Positions 36,525-44,306 of a DNA stretch of 64,000 bases are shown in pieces. Position numbers and translations under genes: made by a program. Origin of the DNA: Marinobacter sp. F4206 (GTDB taxonomy: Bacteria > Pseudomonadota > Gammaproteobacteria > Pseudomonadales > Oleiphilaceae); assembly GCF_019392195.1 (NCBI RefSeq), contig NZ_JAHXKI010000003.1, positions 434,001-498,000 on the forward strand, given 5' to 3'. The number at the start of each line of letters is the position of its first letter. Position 1 is the stretch's first letter. The notes beneath the pieces were generated by a model, which was given only the letters and a program-made list of their open reading frames with translations, was not told the DNA's origin and searched no databases.

Positions 36525-37379
36525 GTGTACCGCGTGAAGCAGTTGGATACCACGGTGGATCTCGCCGGCTTCAGTCGCTGGCTGACCGGGCAGGGTGTGG
36601 CGCACCGGATCACGGAAGAAAACGACCAACAGGTTCTGTGGTTGGAAAATCCGGATCATGCCGAACCGGTTCTGGCGGCATTGGATCGGTTCCTGGCTGA
36701 GCCGGAGCTGCGAGACGCCGTGGAACGCCAGCAGCATTCCCCGGTCTTTGTTCGTGGGCGCTGGCAGCCTTCGGCCCGGCATGCGCCCGTGGTGCTGGGT
36801 CTTATCATCTTTGCGGTGATCATGGTCTGGGTCACGGCGATGGGTCGGAACGAACTGGCGGCGGCGTTGATGGTGATCGACCCCCGGGACTTTGACTGGA
36901 GTACCATGGCGGGCCGCATGGACGCTCTGGCCAATACCCTCGCCAGCGGGCAGGTCTGGCGCCTGTTAACCCCCGATTTCCTGCATTTCAGCTGGACCCA
37001 CATTATCTTCAATGCGGTGATGCTGTGGTTTCTGGGGAGCCAGATTGAGTGGTTTGACGGGCGCGGACGGCTGATTACGCTGTTCCTGGCGACCAGTATT
37101 TTCTCTAATGGACTTCAGTACCTGGTTTCGGGACCCTTGTTTGGCGGCCTGTCGGGCGTGGTGTACGGCATTCTCGGCTATTGCTGGTTGAGTCAGCGCA
37201 AGGTTCCGAGATTTCATTTTCCTCCGGCTCTTGTGACGTTTGCCGTGGTCTGGATGGTGATTGGTTTCACGCCGTTTACCGAATTGCTGGGGCTGGGCCG
37301 CATGGCCAATGAAGCTCATTTGGGCGGGTTTGTCAGCGGGGTGGCCCTGGCGCTCATTTTGCCCGTAAAAAGACAATGA
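36525..37379 (+). CDS. Rhomboid family intramembrane serine protease
   Basis: 284 residues from a GTG start. A cytoplasmic N-terminal domain (1-88) is followed by six membrane helices. Catalytic Ser in GGLSGVVYG (near residue 212) and catalytic His in NEAHLGGFVSG (near 265), plus the FLHFSWTHIIFNAVMLW segment containing the conserved His and Asn in helix 2 (HFxWxHIxFNxxxL). GlpG-like layout; it cleaves membrane-embedded substrates. Substrates unknown. The last codons (PVKRQ) end just before a GC-rich hairpin. Confidence 0.92.
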   Translation: MYRVKQLDTTVDLAGFSRWLTGQGVAHRITEENDQQVLWLENPDHAEPVLAALDRFLAEPELRDAVERQQHSPVFVRGRWQPSARHAPVVLGLIIFAVIMVWVTAMGRNELAAALMVIDPRDFDWSTMAGRMDALANTLASGQVWRLLTPDFLHFSWTHIIFNAVMLWFLGSQIEWFDGRGRLITLFLATSIFSNGLQYLVSGPLFGGLSGVVYGILGYCWLSQRKVPRFHFPPALVTFAVVWMVIGFTPFTELLGLGRMANEAHLGGFVSGVALALILPVKRQ

Positions 37380-37393
37380 CGGCACAAAAAAAA

Positions 37394-37413
37394 GCCCCGC
37401 CCGAGGGCGAGGC
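37394..37413 (-). terminator. GC-rich hairpin with U-tract on the minus strand
   Basis: GCC/GGC and CGCC/GGCG arms around a 4-nt loop with one mismatch, flanked by A8 on the plus-strand 5' side. The U-run therefore follows the hairpin only in minus-strand RNA. It lies 15 nt after the rhomboid gene; termination of the plus-strand operon by it is uncertain. Confidence 0.4.
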
Positions 37414-37445
37414 ATAAAAAGAGCATTTAGCTCCTGATGAGAGAG

Positions 37446-37474
37446 ACCAAATGATACGACCGTCGTCATTTGGT
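37446..37474. promoter_or_regulatory. Long imperfect palindrome upstream of DUF1315 gene
   Basis: ACCAAATGA (37446-37454) pairs with TCATTTGGT (37466-37474) and, after a 2-nt bulge, CGAC pairs with GTCG around a single base. It lies next to the Fur-like site, 79 nt before the start codon. It may be an operator or a strong hairpin. Confidence 0.5.
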
Positions 37475-37481
37475 GAATAAA

Positions 37482-37496
37482 TGATAATCGTTATCG
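37482..37496. promoter_or_regulatory. Candidate Fur box
   Basis: TGATAATCGTTATCG contains the perfect palindrome GATAA-TCG-TTATC and matches 12 of 14 informative positions of the 7-1-7 Fur consensus TGATAAT-N-ATTATCA. It lies 57 nt upstream of the DUF1315 gene, a normal repressor position. Confidence 0.5.
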
Positions 37497-37552
37497 TTTG
37501 CATCTGTCAAACGGTTGAACACTTTTTTTTGAACGCGTTTCGGGAGAACCGA

Positions 37553-37846
37553 ATGACTTACGATGAACTGATTGAGCGCCTGGATCCCAATGTTTACCGG
37601 AGCCTGCGCCAGTCGATTGAGCTTGGAAAATGGCCGGACGGCAGAAAGCTCACTCCGGAGCAGCGGGAGATCAGCCTGCAGGCGGTCATCTACTACGAGA
37701 ACCTGCATCAGATCCCGGAAGAAGAGCGCACCGGCTACATTGACCGTGGCAGCAAGGCTGGTACCGCCTGTGATCCATCGGTTCAGCGAGCCAATGCTGG
37801 CAAAGACAACGTAGACCCCGATCAGTTTGTCGAGGTCAAGTCTTGA
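37553..37846 (+). CDS. DUF1315 family protein (YeaC-like)
   Basis: 97 residues. The motif LDPNVYRSLRQSIELGKWPDG and LTPEQREISLQAVIYYE mark the DUF1315/YeaC family of small soluble proteins with unknown function. The ATG at 37553 has CGGGAG 7 nt upstream; the longer frame to 37481 crosses the Fur-like site. Its last codons overlap the start of the DUF2797 gene (TTGA), so the two are translationally coupled. Confidence 0.88.
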   Translation: MTYDELIERLDPNVYRSLRQSIELGKWPDGRKLTPEQREISLQAVIYYENLHQIPEEERTGYIDRGSKAGTACDPSVQRANAGKDNVDPDQFVEVKS

Positions 37847-38682
37847 GCGAGTTGATTGACGTAACCGGCCGGCTCCGGAAAATGCCCGTCGAAGCGGCAG
37901 CACCGGTGGCCTATACGATTGCGGTGGGGGACAGCCGAATCCCGTTGAATGAATTCCTTGGCAAGCGGGTTCGTCTCGATTTCGAGGGCGTCATCCGCTG
38001 CATCAACTGTGACCGCACGACCAAGAAAAGCTTCAATCAGGGCTATTGTTACCCCTGTTTCCGCAAGTTGGCGGCCTGTGACAGCTGCATCATGAGCCCG
38101 GAGAAGTGCCACTATCACCTCGGCACCTGCCGCGAGCCGGAGTGGGGCGAAACCCACTGCATGGTGGAGCATGTGGTGTATCTGGCTAATTCATCGGGAT
38201 TGAAAGTGGGGATCACCCGGGGATCCCAGGTCCCCACCCGCTGGATTGACCAGGGCGCGGTTGACGCGATTCCGATGGTTCGGGTTGCGACCCGTTATAT
38301 TGCCGGATTGGTTGAAGTGGCCTGCAAGCGTCATGTGGCGGACCGGACCAATTGGCGGGCCATGCTGAAAGGGGATGTTCCCGAGCTGAATCTGGCCGAT
38401 GAGCGACAGCGTATGCTGGAACTCATTGCAGACGATCTGTCCGCGTTGCGGGATGCCCACGGTGAGAATGCGATCCGCGAGGTGAATGAAGAGGGGCTTG
38501 GGCTCAGCTACCCGGTTGATGTCTGGCCTGAAAAGATCAAGACTCACAACCTGGACAAGAACCCGGAAGTCGAAGGTGTGCTGGAGGGCATCAAGGGCCA
38601 GTACCTCATTCTGGATACGGGTGTGATCAATATCCGGAAGTTCACCGGGTACGAAGTACGTTTTCGGGTGATGGGCGACTGA
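37843..38682 (+). CDS. DUF2797 family protein
   Basis: 279 residues from a TTG overlapping the DUF1315 stop by 4 nt. Cysteine pairs IRCINCDRTTKKSF and GYCYPCF, CDSCIMSPEKCHYH and a later THC suggest one or two zinc sites; then NSSGLKVGITRGSQVPTRWIDQGA, a GIY-YIG-like segment, and a C-terminal beta domain. The family name is DUF2797 and the function is unknown; the zinc ribbon with a GIY-YIG-like part hints at nucleic acid binding. Operon with DUF1315 and probably pepN. Confidence 0.85.
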   Translation: MSELIDVTGRLRKMPVEAAAPVAYTIAVGDSRIPLNEFLGKRVRLDFEGVIRCINCDRTTKKSFNQGYCYPCFRKLAACDSCIMSPEKCHYHLGTCREPEWGETHCMVEHVVYLANSSGLKVGITRGSQVPTRWIDQGAVDAIPMVRVATRYIAGLVEVACKRHVADRTNWRAMLKGDVPELNLADERQRMLELIADDLSALRDAHGENAIREVNEEGLGLSYPVDVWPEKIKTHNLDKNPEVEGVLEGIKGQYLILDTGVINIRKFTGYEVRFRVMGD

Positions 38683-38763
38683 TCGGCCCATTCCCGCCTG
38701 ACCTGACAACACCTGGCTGCCGGACTGCAGGCAGTCAGTGGCTGAGTAATCTGGAGATAGACC

Positions 38764-41406
38764 ATGCGCACCAACCAGCCCCAGACCATTTATCTGAGCG
38801 AATACCGAGTACCGGCTTACCTGGTTGATACCGTCGACCTGCGCTTCGAGCTGTTTGAGGATGGCGCCCGTGTGCACAGCACCCTGGTTGTCCGTCGCAA
38901 TCCCGAGTCGGACGCCGGTGCGGTTCCGCTTGAACTCGACGGCGACAGCCTGGTTCTCGAGTCCGTTGCCCTGAATGGCGCAACGTTGGGTGAAGACGAC
39001 TACGAGGATCGCGGTGACAAGCTGATCGTTGAGTCGGTGCCCGAGCACTTCGAGTTGTCCGTCGTGACCTGGATCGAGCCCCAGAACAACACCCGCCTCG
39101 AGGGGCTGTACAAGTCATCCGGCATGTTCTGCACCCAGTGCGAAGCGGAGGGGTTTCGCTGCATCACCTTCTTCCCCGATCGTCCGGATGTGATGTCCCG
39201 TTTCCGGACCCGGGTTGAGGCCGACAAGTCTGCGTACCCGGTGCTGCTCTCCAACGGCAATGATGTGGAGCGGGGCGATCTGGGCGAGGGGCGTCATTTT
39301 GTGACCTGGGAAGACCCGTTTCCCAAGCCCTGCTACCTGTTTGCTCTGGTGGCCGGGGACCTGGTGGAAAAGCGGGATACCTTCACCACCTGCTCGGGTC
39401 GGGACATTGACCTGCGTATGTACGTGGAGCCGCGTAACGCCGAGAAATGCGACCATGCCATGGATTCGCTCAAGCGTTCCATGCGCTGGGACGAAGAGAC
39501 CTACGGGCGCGAGTACGATCTCGACATCTTCATGATTGTGGCCGTTGATGATTTCAACATGGGCGCCATGGAGAACAAGGGCCTGAACATCTTCAACTCG
39601 TCGTGCGTGCTGGCAAGTCAGGAAACGGCAACGGATCTGGCGTTCCAGCGGATTGAGGCGATTGTCGCCCACGAGTATTTCCACAACTGGTCCGGTAACC
39701 GGGTCACCTGTCGGGACTGGTTTCAGTTGAGCCTCAAGGAAGGCTTCACCGTGTTCCGGGACTCCCAGTTCTCAGCGGACGTTGGCTCGCCCACGGTCAA
39801 GCGTATCGAAGACGTTACTGTACTGCGCACTGCTCAGTTCGCCGAGGACGGTGGCCCCATGGCACACCCGATTCGTCCGGCTTCCTACATGGAGATTTCC
39901 AACTTCTACACCCTGACCATCTATGAAAAGGGTGCGGAAGTGGTGCGAATGATTCACACCCTCCTTGGGCCTGACATGTTCCGAAAGGGTAGTGATCTGT
40001 ATTTCGAGCGCCACGATGGTCAGGCTGTAACCACCGAAGATTTCGTCAGGGCCATGGAAGATGCCTCCGGTCGGGATCTGTCCCAGTTCCAGCTCTGGTA
40101 CGAGCAAGCGGGCACTCCCATACTTGATGTTTCGGACGAGTTTGATACCGACAAGGGCGTCTACCGGCTGACCATCACCCAGAGCATTCCCGACACACCG
40201 GGACAGACCCACAAGAAGCCGCAGCTCATTCCGTTCGCTCTCGGCCTTCTCGGGAGCAGGGGCGAGCCGCTGCCGCTTCGGCTCGAGGCCGGTTCCGGGG
40301 ACGCGCCTACCGAACGGGTGCTGGAACTGACCGGCGATCGTCATGTGTTCGAGTTCCATGGTCTGGAGGAGTGCCCCGTTCCGTCTCTGCTGCGTCAATT
40401 CTCCGCGCCGGTTCGAGTGCGCTACCCGTGGAGCCGCGAGCAGTTGCTGTTTCTCATGAGCCACGATCCGGACGGCTTTAACCGCTGGGATGCCGGCCAG
40501 CGCCTGGCGGTGGATGTCATTCAGTCGCTGATCGGTGCGCCCAGGGATACTGCGATCGATGCGCGGCTGGTCGGCGCCTATCGCCATCTGATCTCGGATT
40601 CGTCGCTTGATCAGGCGCTGGTCGCCAAGATGCTGCAGCTACCCTCGACGGCGTATCTGATTGAGTTGGCGGAGAGTGCAGATGCACCGGCGATTCACGA
40701 AGCCCGCGAGCGGGTCCTGAAGCATTTGGCCATTGCACTTCGGGATGAGCTGGTGGCCTGTTATCGCCGCAACCTGGAAGAGGGCGACTACGAGGTCACC
40801 CCGGAGCAAATTGCGCGCCGGAGTCTGCGTAATACGGCACTGGCGTGGTTGCTCCAGATCAACGACGAAGAAGGCCGGGAGCTGGCGCTGCGTCAATTCC
40901 GCAGCGCCGACAATATGACCGACCGGATGGGAGCGCTTCGGGCGCTGGTGAACTCCGATTACGAAGAAGATCGTGAACGGATGCTTGCGGAGTTTTACGA
41001 GCGTTTCCAGGACGATCCGCAAGTGGTGGAACAGTGGTTCTCGGTGCAGTCGTCCAGCGACCGAGCCGGCCAGCTGCCACAGATCCGTTCGCTTCTGGAG
41101 CACCGGGCGTTTGACTGGAAGAACCCGAACAAAGTGCGCTCGGTTGTTGGGGCCTTCGCCGGTCAGAATCTGGCGGCCTTCCACCACCCGGACGGTTCGG
41201 GCTACGATTTCCTGGCCGATCAGGTCTGCCGCCTGGATGACAGCAACCCCCAGATTGCTGCTCGTCTGGTCACCCCCCTGACACGCTGGAAGAAATTTGC
41301 ACCGGCGTACAGCGAGCTGATGAAAGCCGCACTGGAACGCATTCGTGACAAGTCGGGTCTTTCCCGGGACGTTTACGAGGTCGTTCACAAGAGCCTTGCT
41401 GGCTGA
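38764..41406 (+). CDS. pepN: Aminopeptidase N (M1 family)
   Basis: 880 residues, the standard length for proteobacterial PepN. Cytoplasmic zinc aminopeptidase that removes N-terminal residues from peptides. Exopeptidase motif GAMEN near residue 265 and zinc site HEYFH (near 303) with the downstream Glu in LKEGFT. The alpha-helical C-terminal domain (from about 550) with the DNRWDAGQ-like FNRWDAGQRLA segment is present in full. No signal peptide. ATG at 38764 follows GGAGATAGACC. Confidence 0.96.
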   Translation: MRTNQPQTIYLSEYRVPAYLVDTVDLRFELFEDGARVHSTLVVRRNPESDAGAVPLELDGDSLVLESVALNGATLGEDDYEDRGDKLIVESVPEHFELSVVTWIEPQNNTRLEGLYKSSGMFCTQCEAEGFRCITFFPDRPDVMSRFRTRVEADKSAYPVLLSNGNDVERGDLGEGRHFVTWEDPFPKPCYLFALVAGDLVEKRDTFTTCSGRDIDLRMYVEPRNAEKCDHAMDSLKRSMRWDEETYGREYDLDIFMIVAVDDFNMGAMENKGLNIFNSSCVLASQETATDLAFQRIEAIVAHEYFHNWSGNRVTCRDWFQLSLKEGFTVFRDSQFSADVGSPTVKRIEDVTVLRTAQFAEDGGPMAHPIRPASYMEISNFYTLTIYEKGAEVVRMIHTLLGPDMFRKGSDLYFERHDGQAVTTEDFVRAMEDASGRDLSQFQLWYEQAGTPILDVSDEFDTDKGVYRLTITQSIPDTPGQTHKKPQLIPFALGLLGSRGEPLPLRLEAGSGDAPTERVLELTGDRHVFEFHGLEECPVPSLLRQFSAPVRVRYPWSREQLLFLMSHDPDGFNRWDAGQRLAVDVIQSLIGAPRDTAIDARLVGAYRHLISDSSLDQALVAKMLQLPSTAYLIELAESADAPAIHEARERVLKHLAIALRDELVACYRRNLEEGDYEVTPEQIARRSLRNTALAWLLQINDEEGRELALRQFRSADNMTDRMGALRALVNSDYEEDRERMLAEFYERFQDDPQVVEQWFSVQSSSDRAGQLPQIRSLLEHRAFDWKNPNKVRSVVGAFAGQNLAAFHHPDGSGYDFLADQVCRLDDSNPQIAARLVTPLTRWKKFAPAYSELMKAALERIRDKSGLSRDVYEVVHKSLAG

Positions 41407-41582
41407 CGAGGCCCGTGATGGTCCGGCTGGGATTGTAATTTGCGGTCACAGCCGGATACAAAATCGCACTTTCGGTCGATAGACAATAATGGCCGATCGG
41501 CTAATCTGTTGGAAAGTCTGAACTCCCATCAGACAATAATAAAAAGCCCTTCAGAGGCTTCCAGACGGATTAAGGTTACATA
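41407..41582. other. Intergenic region upstream of DUF1329 gene
   Basis: A 10-base direct repeat AGACAATAAT occurs near 41480 and again near 41531, and an AAGCC/GGCTT mini-hairpin follows the second. It presumably holds the promoter of the DUF1329 operon. No consensus -35/-10 pair is obvious. Confidence 0.35.
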
Positions 41583-42971
41583 ATGAGATACAATAAGAAC
41601 GCTATTCTCGGCGGCCTTATGGCCCTCTCTGTCGCCGCTGCACCGGCATACGCAGCGGTGTCCTCAAGTCAGGCGGCGCGCCTCGGAAATGAGCTTACGC
41701 CTTTCGGTTCCCCGAAGGCCGGCAACGATGCCGGCACCATTCCGGCCTGGGATGGTGGTATCACCGAGCCCCCGGCCAGCTACGACGGCAGTGGCGATCA
41801 CCACCCTAATCCTTTCCCGGATGATGAGGTGCTGTTCACCATCAATGCCAGTAATGCCGACCAGTATTCCGAGCACCTGACGGACGGCCTCAAGGCCATG
41901 CTGGAGACCTATCCAACCACGTTCCGGATACCGGTCTACAAGACTCGCCGGACCCATTCCGTGCCGGACTGGGTTGAAGCCAACACCCGTGACAACGCCA
42001 CCAGTGCCGAAATTGTCGGTGAAAGTGCAGGCATCGACGGCGCCTTTGGCGGTTATCCGTTCCCGATTCTAAGCGGTAACGATGAACAGAAAGCCTGGCA
42101 GGTCATCTGGAACCATCTGACCCGCTGGCGCGGTGTTTCCCTGACCCGTCGCGCGAGTGAAGTGGCGGTGCAACAAAACGGCGATTACACCCTGGTGACG
42201 TCGCAGCAGGAAGCCTTCTTCAACTTCTACAACCCGGAAGGTGGTGAAGATTCCCTGGACAACGTCATCTTCTACTACCTGTCGTTTACCCAGTCTCCCC
42301 CCCGACTGGCCGGCGGTGCGATTCTGGTACACGAAACCATGAACCAGATCATCAATCCCCGGAACGGTTGGGGCTACAACGCGGGTCAGCGCCGCGTGCG
42401 TCGCGCACCGAACCTCGGTTATGATTCCCCCATCGCGGCGGCTGATAACCTTCGTACCGCGGATGACACCGACATCTTTAATGGTGCCATGGATCGTTAC
42501 AACTGGACCTACGAAGGTAAGCGCGAAATCTATATTCCGTACAACAACTACGAGATTGCTCAGAAAGGCGTGTCCTACTCCGACATTCTCGCGATGGCGC
42601 ACCTGAACCCTGATCTGATGCGTTGGGAGTTGCATCGGGTTCACGTTGTGACTGCAACCCTGAAGGACGGCGAGCGGCACATCTATGCCAAGCGGCGCTT
42701 TTACGTTGACGAAGACAGCTGGAACACAGCCCTTCTTGACCAGTACGACGGCCGTGGAGAGTTGTGGCGCGTGAGCATGGGTGTGCTCAAGAATTATTAC
42801 GAATTGCCGGGTGTATGGACTACTCTGGAAGCATTCCACGACCTACAGGCCCGTCGCTACCACGTTCAGGGTCTGGATACGGAAGAACCGAATACCCGGG
42901 TATTCAGTGATGACGTACCGAACAAGCGGTATTTCTCGCCGGCATCTCTGCGCCGCCGAAGCGTCCGCTAA
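41583..42971 (+). CDS. DUF1329 outer-envelope protein
   Basis: 462 residues with a signal peptide (about 1-24, ending AAPAYA). The opening PFGSPKAGNDAGTIPAWDGG, IPVYKTRRTHSVPDW, GWGYNAGQRRVRRAPNLGYD and LMRWELHRVHVVTATLKDG are strongly conserved phrases of DUF1329, whose fold is thought to resemble the lipoprotein carrier LolA/LolB. A role in carrying a lipid-like molecule across the periplasm is therefore possible. It heads a three-gene set with the YCF48-like protein and the RND exporter. In many relatives a DUF1302 gene precedes it; none is present here. Confidence 0.9.
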   Translation: MRYNKNAILGGLMALSVAAAPAYAAVSSSQAARLGNELTPFGSPKAGNDAGTIPAWDGGITEPPASYDGSGDHHPNPFPDDEVLFTINASNADQYSEHLTDGLKAMLETYPTTFRIPVYKTRRTHSVPDWVEANTRDNATSAEIVGESAGIDGAFGGYPFPILSGNDEQKAWQVIWNHLTRWRGVSLTRRASEVAVQQNGDYTLVTSQQEAFFNFYNPEGGEDSLDNVIFYYLSFTQSPPRLAGGAILVHETMNQIINPRNGWGYNAGQRRVRRAPNLGYDSPIAAADNLRTADDTDIFNGAMDRYNWTYEGKREIYIPYNNYEIAQKGVSYSDILAMAHLNPDLMRWELHRVHVVTATLKDGERHIYAKRRFYVDEDSWNTALLDQYDGRGELWRVSMGVLKNYYELPGVWTTLEAFHDLQARRYHVQGLDTEEPNTRVFSDDVPNKRYFSPASLRRRSVR

Positions 42972-43020
42972 GCTACAGACAATCAGGAGTTTCCCGCGCC
43001 CGAAGGAATAGGCGCTTGGT

Positions 43021-43048
43021 ATACCGGCATCCGAAAGGTTGCCGGTAT
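43021..43048 (+). terminator. Intercistronic hairpin after DUF1329 gene
   Basis: ATACCGGC and GCCGGTAT form perfect 8-bp arms around a 12-nt loop; only CTTT follows, so termination should be partial. This would let DUF1329 be made in excess of the downstream genes. Confidence 0.5.
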
Positions 43049-43113
43049 CTTTACAGTTAGAGCCGGAATGACCGGTCAGAGACACACGTAAAAACAACCT
43101 ATAGGCAATCCGA

Positions 43114-44259
43114 ATGGCTACAAGCTTTATGTGTAAAACCCTGGGCGCTGCTTGCCTTGGGCTTTCCATGGCCTGTGCGTCCCCCGTTGCATTTGCGCTG
43201 GCGGACGTTATCGAAACACCAGCGCGTCCAACCGACCTGGCTCCCGAAAACCTTCTGAACGATGTCGAGCGCGCCGGCGACCGCATTGTGGCGATTGGTG
43301 AGCGTGGCCATATCATTTATTCCGATGATGAGGGTGACAGCTGGACCCAGGCAGAGGTTCCGGTCTCTGTCACGCTGACCGGGGTTGATTTCGGTAGCGA
43401 TACCCACGGCTGGGCGGTTGGTCACAGCGGTGTGGTACTTCATTCGGATGATGCCGGAGAAACCTGGGAGCTTCAGCTTACCGGCATCCGGGCGGCTGAA
43501 CTGGCGATTGAGAGCCAGGAAGAGGCCATTGCGACCATGGAAGAGCGAGTGGAAGCGGCACCCGAGGATGAAAAAGCCGACCTCGAATGGGCGCTGGACG
43601 ATCTCTACTTTGCACTCGAGAACATGCAGGCAGATCTCGACATTGGGCCGGTCAATCCGTTTCTGGATGTCTGGTTTGCGGATGACACGAACGGTTTCGT
43701 GATCGGTGCCTACGGCATGTTCTTCCATACCGAGGATGGCGGTGAGACCTGGCAGGACTGGTCGCCAAAACTTGATAACGCCCAGAATTTCCACCTGAAT
43801 GCCGTTACCAGAATCGGTGGCGGTGCGATGGTCATTGTCGGCGAAGCTGGTCAGATTCATGTCTCTATTGACGGCGGCCAGAGCTGGGAGCGTCGCGAAG
43901 GCCCGTATCCTGGATCCCTGTTTGGCGTTATTGGTACCGGACGGGTGAATGAAATCCTGGCGTTTGGTCTGCGCGGGACGCTCATGTACTCAACGGATCT
44001 TGGCAAGTCCTGGTCCATGGTCAGTACTGGTTCGACTGCAACTCTGAATGACGGGTTTGCCGAGGATTCCCGAATTGTACTGGTCGGCAACAGTGGTGCG
44101 GTTCTTACCAGCGGTAACGGAGGCGATACCTTCCGGGAGTACCTGCGCGACGACCGACAGGGAGTCATGAGTGTGGTGCCGATTTCGGGTACCAACCTGC
44201 TGCTGGTTGGTGAAGGTGGTGTGAAAACGACCGATGCCAAAGGCAAAAACCTTCAATAA
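43114..44259 (+). CDS. YCF48/BNR-repeat periplasmic protein
   Basis: 381 residues with a signal peptide (1-29, ending AFALADV). Repeated beta-propeller phrases RIVAIGERGHIIYSDDEGDSW, GWAVGHSGVVLHSDDAGETW, GEAGQIHVSIDGGQSW, TLMYSTDLGKSW mark a photosynthesis system II assembly factor (YCF48)-like beta-propeller. An unusual helical insert (residues about 125-180, SQEEAIATMEERVEAAPEDE) interrupts the propeller. No photosystem exists here; in this gene set it probably assists the RND exporter encoded 47 nt downstream. Confidence 0.88.
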   Translation: MATSFMCKTLGAACLGLSMACASPVAFALADVIETPARPTDLAPENLLNDVERAGDRIVAIGERGHIIYSDDEGDSWTQAEVPVSVTLTGVDFGSDTHGWAVGHSGVVLHSDDAGETWELQLTGIRAAELAIESQEEAIATMEERVEAAPEDEKADLEWALDDLYFALENMQADLDIGPVNPFLDVWFADDTNGFVIGAYGMFFHTEDGGETWQDWSPKLDNAQNFHLNAVTRIGGGAMVIVGEAGQIHVSIDGGQSWERREGPYPGSLFGVIGTGRVNEILAFGLRGTLMYSTDLGKSWSMVSTGSTATLNDGFAEDSRIVLVGNSGAVLTSGNGGDTFREYLRDDRQGVMSVVPISGTNLLLVGEGGVKTTDAKGKNLQ

Positions 44260-44306
44260 CGCCCTGACGTGGCAACAACCGAACAGAAAAATAGAGGGGC
44301 TTTTGA

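Noticed and set aside
37394..37413. Terminator of the rhomboid operon on the plus strand
   Set aside because: The U-tract is on the minus-strand side, so plus-strand termination is not supported. It is kept only as a minus-oriented hairpin.
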